Part shown: positions 57,101 through 64,000 of the stretch, in pieces
How positions within the stretch are numbered: the first letter of the stretch is position 1
How the letters are laid out: each line of letters opens with the position of its first letter
Assembly: GCA_022747635.1 (NCBI GenBank)
Contig: JAKTNV010000003.1
Span: 12,495,411 to 12,559,410 of the forward strand
DNA from: Hetaerina americana
Lineage: Eukaryota; Arthropoda; Insecta; Odonata; Calopterygidae
Length of the DNA stretch: 64,000 nt
Reading direction: 5' to 3'
The notes under the pieces: generated by a model
Told to the model about the DNA's origin: nothing
The model's database searches: none
What the model saw: only the letters and a program-made list of their open reading frames with translations
Program-made: the position numbers and the translations under genes

Positions 57101-58569
57101 AGAAGAGCTATGTCAAGTTACGCATTCAAAATGTGTCTACTATGCTTAAAAGTAAATTATCTGCTTGGCTGGAGCGTCCAGACTTATCAAAAAACAAAAA
57201 TCCACGAGTGCATTAGAACTTACGTCAAGTGATTACCCCTCAGCTATGCTGAATCGACAATGTTACGCAAATTGGATGGGATGGAGGTTTAAAATATTAC
57301 TTACACTGGGAAGCAACAAAACAATGCATTCTCTTTGGAATTTTTTGTTTTCTCCGTGTAATCTCTACCACTTCGATTTTCACGAAGTAAGAATGACTAA
57401 TTTAATGCACGAAGCTTATTTTAATTAACCGTCCGCAGCATTGTGCAGAGGGAGGAACGCGGGTCTCTGGTTTGGAGCCGAGTGGAAGGCATAAACCAGA
57501 GACTTTGGCGATTCTGCTCGCACAGAGGAGGAGTTTTCGTGAAAGTGAAAAGTATTTTTGAAAGCAGACACTGTGTATTTGAAAATAATAACACAAAGTG
57601 TTTGGTGCACCTTGCTGAGATCTAATCAACGCTATATTAACTTATGCTCTTTCTTAGCCCTCCAGACTCGGATGTTAAAACACTTCATGCCCCCAATGAA
57701 CAAATATACAAATTTACACGTAAAATATTAATAGCATCAACATAATCGGTTGTGACTTTAACCTTCTTGGTATCGATTAAGACAGCAATAGCGTTAAATC
57801 TCGGACCCCAGATAGCGAATCTTGTAACTCATTAAAATTGGTGCAAAGAAACTCCATCCATCAAGTAGTACGCAAGCCCACCCGTGGAAAGAACATTTTG
57901 TACCTATTTCTTACGGGCAAACACAATCACCTTACAACATTTTAAACGTAAAGTACTATGAGAGCATTTGAACACTGACCCTAAAGCTTTCTGGTCTAAT
58001 GTTAGGGCAGTGTAAGGGGGTAAACAAACCGTGGTTTGCTTAAGGGATTCTAACAATGTAATTCATACCGACAATGCGTAAAGCCAACATTCTAAATTCA
58101 TTCTTCCAAAGCGTTTTCACGAATGATGTTGCCACCGCATATCTCCAAGAAACAATACATACTCAACCCATGGAAAAAATAACAGCGGACCACCAAGGAA
58201 TTCTCTCATTGCTTAATGAGATTAAACCCAACAAATCCAAGGGTCCCGAAAATATACCAGCTAGGGTGAAAAATATTTAGCTCCTAATACCGTGGTCTCG
58301 TATCTCTAAGTTATATTTAACAAATCCCTCACAGAGTGCAAAGTTCCTAAGAATTGGAAAACCGCAGAAATAACGCCTATTTTTTGAAGTGGAGGACCCC
58401 AGTAAATACATACCCGTTTCTCTCACTTCAATCTTTTCAAAAATTTTGGAGCACATTATTGTCGATTCCATAATGAGATACCTTGATAACATTAACTTTT
58501 TAAGTAACAATCAACAGGGATTCAGGAAAACCCGGCTCATGCGAGACCCAATTAGGATTATTCACACAT

Positions 58570-58900
58570 GACTTACTATTATCGGGTGAGAGAGGTAGGC
58601 AAGTGGATGCGATATTTTTAGATTTTAAAAAGGCATTTCATAATGTTCCCCATGGTAAACTTATTCATAATTATAGGTCGCAGGTATAAACAAGGGCGCA
58701 ACAAATTGGGTTGAAGACTTTCTTTCAGAGCGTGAACGGAGGGTAGTCCTTGACGGCGCTAGTTCCGACAGGGTACGAGGGAAGTGCCTCGGGGAAGTGT
58801 AATCTGATTATTACTTTTTCTGATTTACGTTAACGATTTGAACCGAGTGGTGAAAAGTAGGATAAGTATGTTCGCGGATGACTAGGTGATTTATCGGGAG
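58570..58900 (+). pseudogene. LINE reverse transcriptase palm fragment
   Basis: Contains DAIFLDFKKAFHNVPHGKLI (RT block A, catalytic Asp), then SVI-LLLFLIYVNDLN (block B) and SMFADD (block C, the F/YADD catalytic pair). In-frame stops lie between the blocks. The catalytic residues are visible, but the enzyme is broken. Confidence 0.88.
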
Positions 58901-59124
58901 GTATCTGGGGATGAGAATCGATTAATTCTAGCACAGTATCTAGATTGCATTACTAAATGGTGTACAAAATGGGGATTTTCATTAAGCCTTAATGAAAGTT
59001 CGGTGGTAAATTTCTTTAAAAGATCAACGGGATTTGTTTACAAATAAGCTGGAGTTGACCTAGAAGTAGTTGTGTAAGTAGTAGTTGATACGTCGAGGTT
59101 ACGTCTGCCGGAAAGTATAAAAAA

Positions 59125-59596
59125 TTGAGATTTATTAGACGTATTGTTGGCAGAAGTGACTCCAAGGTCAAGGAACGTTGTTACCACGCTCTTGTAAGGC
59201 CTCATTTAGAATATGCTTGCAGTGTATGGGATTCGAGTGAAAAATGCATCTTTGGGAAGTGGAGAAGCTTCGACGCCGGGCAGCCCGTTTCGTCAAAAAC
59301 TCGATACGATACATACGATACGTTACGATAAAACGAAAAGCGTAATTGAGATGCTTCTGGAGTTGGGATGGGAATCATTAGAAGAAAGACGATTCGATGC
59401 TCAGTTGAAATTACTAAATAAATTCAGATCCGCATGTTTCAGCACCGAGGTCTCGCAAATTATTCGCACTTCAGCATACATTGGTAGCTTGGGTCATGTA
59501 TATAAAATTCGGGAAACAGATGCCAGAACTAGCAGACTCAAGGATTTCTTCTTCCCATGGACAATACGGGATATCCACTGTAGGGTTATACGATAG
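59125..59596 (+). pseudogene. LINE RT C-terminal region
   Basis: Two overlapping frames: FIRRIVGRSDSKVKERCYHA, LVRPHLEYACSVWDSSEK, then TKSVIEMLLELGWESLEERR, FDAQLKLLNKFRSACFSTEV and TDARTSRLKDFFFPWTIRDI. The homologous region is on the minus strand at 39951-40408. A frameshift lies near 59250. Confidence 0.88.
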
Positions 59597-60212
59597 ATAG
59601 AGAAAATTACACCTGCCACCTTAAGCGTCTAGGGAATAATTAGTTCTACTCAATTGCATGCATTTCACTAACCTCGGGTGTTTTGTGTTCAAAACCCTTC
59701 CCGCATGACCGCATTAGAATGCCATTAAATAATGCAGTGCTCTTTACAGTATTACTTGCTCTGCTTTGTCTATTTTTAAGTTTCCCTTCCATCCCTCGTC
59801 TCTCTTTGTGGGGGGGGGGGACCCTCCCGCTACCTACAGCGTTCGGTCAAATTCCCTACCTTAGTCCTCGGGGGAGGAGACCGTTGTATGTAGCATGTCA
59901 ATGCGGCAGTGGAATTTCGCCTTCTCACTTTTCAAATTCTAGCTTGTGCGTTATTGGATAAATTTTTTACTACATCCTAAGGTGCAACTGTTTGTCAGTT
60001 GGGTTCATGTGCATGTTAGTTTGTACGTTTGCATGTTTGTGGGTTGTAATGGTTTTTTCATGAATGTCCATCATGTTTTGTTCGTGGATTGCATAAATTT
60101 GTGGCTTTTGCATGCGGTTTCATTTCTTAATTACGGGTGGTGCTCTAACACCCCCGCCACACGCCCTTACGGCGGCTTGCGGCGTATTAAGTAGATGTAG
60201 ATTTACATAGAT

Positions 60213-63200
60213 AAAGACGAAAATACTATTTACCGCCATATTCAGTCGCAACTGCTTTATAATTCCCGTAAACTGCACCAAAGGAAGATCCAATCATTTC
60301 ATTTATAGTAAATGACTCACGAAATGATGCAAGATATAACTACATGATATCGTCACTCGTTTCTTTATGTATAATCATAACAAAAAACTGTCTCCATGAG
60401 CGGTAGTTATTGGTATTTCCATGCGCCATTACGTTTCAAGAGGTCTGATGTGATGGCGGATGAATCACCCACGAAAACTGGCCTTCTACGGAAGGAGACT
60501 AAGATTTGCACAACAAAGGGGGGTGGGAGGCGAGCTCCAACTAGCTTCCTCCTTCGAGTGAACCGGTTTCTTTCCGGGAAAATTGCGAGAATTATCCCTC
60601 GCACGGATGCCGATAGATAATAAAGGCTCGTCCGGAGAAAATGGCAGCCCAACGCCGCCCTTCACCTTCGATGGATCCAGAGTATAGGACTGACTCCCAG
60701 GCGAGAGGCCCAAGCGCATTAACGCAGAAGGTCAACGGAACTGGCAAGGACGTATTTCCAAGAGTCATTATTTGATTAATCAGAACACGGACTTTCGTCA
60801 GCTGACAATTGCCTGACCTGCTGCGGCAGTTCGCACGTCGCTGAGCTTTTGCGACGACGCACTCGTCGCCCAATTCGAATCGTTGGGTCCGTTGACATGC
60901 TTCACCACATAACAACTCTTCCCCCCCCCCCCCCCGCCCCCCCCGAAGAAGCTGCTTCCAGGTTTTTAAGTACTGCATGGACCTTGGTTTCACGCCAGTA
61001 ATCTATTCCTGCGCCCTCTCAGCATACTAGGTCATTAACGTCGCTCTCATAATATAAAAACTACCGACGAATGTAAGTAATAAAAAAGGAAAAAGCACAA
61101 CATTCAAAGATAAAATTTCTCATAAACGCATTTCCCTTTCACTTAACCACAAGGAATTACGTAAACGTATTATTTTTTTCTCTTACTCATCCTTTCGAGA
61201 ATTGACTTAACACGAGGAATGTTTCAAATTTTAAAAACTGATTACTTTTTTTAATTCGTGTTTTACTGGTCATTTTACTGGTCACTGGTCATATTTTTAC
61301 GGCATCATTCCTACACGTCTGATATCGAATGAAACTCCTCCCAAGAACACTTCCATACATTGAAAAACATAAATATTATCGCTGTGCATATTACATACAG
61401 TGCATGAACAGAAACTGGCGTTCGCCATTATTAGTTAAATATCCGGGGATCAGCTTGTGGTGGCTGTCCTGTCACTGGTCATTTTTTCATCCTTTCATGG
61501 TTACAAACTCTAAAACCTTTTATAACCTGATCCTCGTTAATTCCTTTAACCTTCCGCCATCATTCTTCCCCTCTATTCATCCAACAATTATGTTCTCAGA
61601 TAAACTATCGTGACAAAGGCGTTCAATTAAGAGAGACAAATTAGTCACTCTCTTCTTGAGCCTTTTCCCATTCTACGAAGTACTTCATTCGTTACTCTCA
61701 CCATTTTCACCATTTTTCCATAGCACCGCTTTTTCCATCGCTTTAAGTCTTCTTTTCTTTTACGCTAATATCGCCCAGGTCTCTCATCAGTAAAAAAGCA
61801 TGCTTCATGCATAAGTTTTACATATTGCTTTCTTATGCCTTGAATAATACTATTTTCCATTGGTAGTTGCTTCGTACACTACATCCATACCCAAAATAAG
61901 TACTGTCTATCTAGGGATTTTTTACTGCAAATTCAGTTTACGAGGAAAACAGGTCCCACGGCATTATGTCATGCTATTTAAAATACACCTTTTAAGTTAT
62001 AACCTTGGAAAGCCATGCTTCGAAAAACTCATGTCATAAAAACAAGGATGCGCCAACATTAACCGCGCCAGGAAAGGCGCCTCTAAAGGAATTAGATGAG
62101 CAGACCAGCCAAGGGAGAAAGTGAGAAGTCCGTTGGCCAGATTTTTTTGCAAATGAGGTCTTCTTTTTTCATCCTCCAAAATCATCCCCTCTTCTACGCC
62201 TCCTCGAACCATATTTCCCTTGTTTCACTTTATCGAGGGAGTACGCCCCGCGCCGGCACTCAAACAGGATTCTCTTCCATTCCGGCACAGGCAATTAAAT
62301 ATCCTCTCATAAAATTCGAGATCAAAGTTTTGGAGAAACCATATGGAGCAATTCTAAACCTTTCCGAGCGATCTACTAGAACAGTATCAATCAAAACAGT
62401 CAAAACATTGCGAGTGCAAAATCGGAGAAATGTTCGATCAATTCCTATTTTAGGGGTAAGGGCACCTGAATCGAAAATCCGAGAAAATCAAGGGAATTTT
62501 ATTCATAATTTCCATACATAAGACTTTTAAAGTCCGGGAGAATTTATTTAGAAACAAGTTTACAATTGACCACTGGATAAATTGAACCCCTTTGCTAAAT
62601 CATCAATCATTAAGTGTTTAAGCGCATGCGTGACCATAATCGTCATATTGAGAACACGATAATGGAAAATGAACTAACATTAATTACAAGGGAATGGTAA
62701 CTAAATATTATTAATTTCATTAAAAAACGCCCTTCGGATCCAACTTGATGGTGAAAATGACATATATTTGGCAATATGACTCGTAAAAGTGTCAACACTG
62801 GTGGCTCAGCTCATGCCAAATCGGAACCAAAAGGGGCGCAGGAACACCAGAGGCGTCAGGAAAGGCAACAAAGGATGAACTTTTGTTTGGGTGTTTGTGC
62901 TAAAAAGTTCTGTCCCAGAAAGCCAAGCTAAAGATTAAGAGGTCCAGTTCACTCTGGTCATTGGTGTTATTTTAACTGGTGATTCGGCTCCTGAGAAGCC
63001 CGGAGTCGAGTTTTGTCCAATCGAAGTCCGAATGGTACACGGACTAACATAAAAAATATACCTTACTCGTAGGAGTTGTATAATCTGGCTTGTCAATATA
63101 CTAAATAAGATAAAAACGTCTGTTTTAAACATTTTACACTTTCATTTTCTAATTATGAATTCGTCACTAATCCTTTTAGAATGAAATACTTCCATGGCTT

Positions 63201-63820
63201 CTTTCAATCCATATTACGGAGGCTTTGAAACGAATGCCAAGAGGGCATCGCAGGACAGTCCTATAAAATATTTTAAAATCGAGAACCCTCACAAGTTGAC
63301 AGGCGTAGCCGTTAAAATCGTTTAGAGGCGGCCTGGGAAGAGTAATTCATTAGAATGAGGGTAACAAATTTTAAAATTTCCTGTCTGTAAAAACTGTCGC
63401 CTCAAGGAAAGTGCATATAGCTAAGTGCGTCCCGGAAGCCATCGCGAGTCTTTAAAATTGCAAAAATTAGCAATAATTACAAGAAACATTCAGGCCATAT
63501 TCATGAGCTTACTATTAATAAATGACGCCGTCAACCTGGTTTAGCTTTCAATTGTTAAGTTCGCACACAATTCTAATGGCTTAAACTGAATGGCATATAC
63601 TCGAAAATGGATCTCTAGGTCATCTGTTTTCAGATTAAACCCACTTGATATAGAAATATAGCACCATAATTGCTTTTTAATGCTTTCATCATCTAGGGTT
63701 CACCAGCGTTAATTTACATTAGTGCAAGTGTAAATACAATTGTAAGTCTCCTGTATTCTCTGTTACAGATGACTAAAATATGTAGTCTAATGGGGTCGAA
63801 AAACGGCTTTAATATCACCT
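60213..63820. other. Intergenic stretch, nothing recognised
   Basis: CpG-frequent DNA. It includes a long C run (about 60919-60943) that may cause sequencing or assembly errors. The longest frames, 60592-60993 (minus, 133 codons) and 62096-62521 (plus, 141 codons), have no recognisable motifs. Confidence 0.45.
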
Positions 63821-64000
63821 TTAATGGATGGAGCACTGTGAACTATCCGCGCTCCGCGTCGCCGAGGCAATCACGGTGTTGACCCCTTCCCCATTCCCAC
63901 CCATTCCCACACCAATCCTTTCCCCTTCGTCGCCGCTTCCTTCACCCGAGTCGGCGGTGGAAACTGCTTCAGGGCTCGAACCACCTCCACGTATAATGGA
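63821..64000 (-). CDS. Possible C-terminal exon of another gene (partial, at window edge)
   Basis: On the minus strand the last 180 bases are open as 59 codons plus TAA (63821-63823): GGGSSPEAVSTADSGEGSGD, EGERIGVGMGGNGEGVNT, VIASATRSADSSQCSIH. Composition jumps to GC-rich exactly over this segment, while the flank to the left is AT-richer and full of stops. This fits the end of a coding region entering from the right. The plus strand is also open here, as GC-rich DNA often is, so the assignment is weak. No protein family recognised. Confidence 0.3.
   Translation of the reverse strand, partial: SIIRGGGSSPEAVSTADSGEGSGDEGERIGVGMGGNGEGVNTVIASATRSADSSQCSIH

Larger units (their letters stand above)
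53207..57424. other. Intergenic stretch with small repeats, no gene recognised
   Basis: Contains a 13-bp tandem repeat, a short GT run (near 53838-53852) and a hairpin (all listed or noted elsewhere). The longest frame, 55100-55489 (plus, 129 codons), shows no recognisable motif. Frames at 54746-54964 (minus) and 55893-56153 (plus) are also unassigned. Confidence 0.45.
57425..60212 (+). mobile_element. CR1-type LINE, decayed but with both ends represented
   Basis: In order on the plus strand: an ORF1 piece (LVWSRVEGINQRLWRFC at about 57470-57520), matching [17 protein letters not shown] of the 29.6-32.0 kb copy; an endonuclease end (DFNLLGID near 57755, then VRKPTRGKNILYLFLTGKHN near 57865-57925); RKANILNSFFQSVFTND (58075); RT pieces (LNEIKPNKSKGPENIPARV, YIPVSLTSIFSKILEHIIV, NNQQGFRKTR, IFLDFKKAFHNVPHGKLI, LFLIYVNDLN, SMFADD); thumb/C-terminal pieces (RFIRRIVGRSDSKVKERCYH, LVRPHLEYACSVWD, LELGWESLEERRFDAQLKLL); and a 3' UTR ending with CGCCCTTACGGCGGCTTGCG and a GTAGAT-type tail. 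It is full of stops and deletions. Confidence 0.9.

Noticed and set aside
1..64000. CRISPR array, prokaryotic operon or phage system
   Set aside because: No regularly spaced direct repeats and no bacterial gene signatures. All recognisable genes are eukaryotic with introns or are eukaryotic transposons.

Overview
The window looks like nuclear DNA of an arthropod, most likely an insect. It has long AT-rich introns with GT-AG splice sites, one clearly recognisable animal gene, and many eukaryotic transposons (mariner/maT transposases, non-LTR retrotransposons, tRNA-derived SINEs). The species cannot be named from the sequence. No bacterial genes, rRNA, free tRNA genes or CRISPR arrays were seen.

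The one confident host gene is a septin of the Septin-7/peanut type on the minus strand. Seven coding exons run from the start codon at 38312 down to 9756. All splice sites are canonical, and each phase joins to the next without a break (540 complete codons). The exons carry a long Pro/Ala-rich N-terminal tail, the septin polybasic and P-loop GTPase domain, and the start of the septin unique element. The last visible exon ends in an open donor, so the C-terminal coiled coil must lie left of base 1 or in exons I could not identify in 1-9755. Introns are about 11.9, 7.2, 0.08, 0.9, 4.0 and 2.8 kb, then more than 9.7 kb.

Transposons fill the introns. Intron 6 holds a 753-bp internally deleted mariner, and intron 1 holds a near-identical second copy in the opposite orientation. 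Both keep an intact 135-aa DNA-binding ORF but have lost the catalytic core. Intron 5 holds a decayed DD37D (maT-like) element interrupted by an LTR-like insertion, plus a large foldback repeat. Intron 2 holds a 5'-truncated LINE followed by a head-to-head pair of tRNA-derived SINEs. Intron 1 also has a CR1-type LINE that still shows an SGNH/GDSL-esterase-like ORF1, an endonuclease and part of the RT.

From about 34.9 to 39.6 kb the DNA is GC-rich and CpG-rich. This covers the septin first coding exon and probably its promoter. To the right (40-64 kb) I see intergenic DNA with decayed LINEs, an irritans-like mariner split by a SINE with a 13-bp target duplication, a second copy of the same SINE, AT microsatellites, foldback elements, a 55-codon ORF with a signal-peptide-like start (52788), and a GC-rich open segment at the right edge that may be the last exon of another minus-strand gene.

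The septin gene body left of about 32 kb is strongly CpG-depleted, while the promoter and intergenic side is not. This is the pattern expected from germline gene-body methylation in insects.
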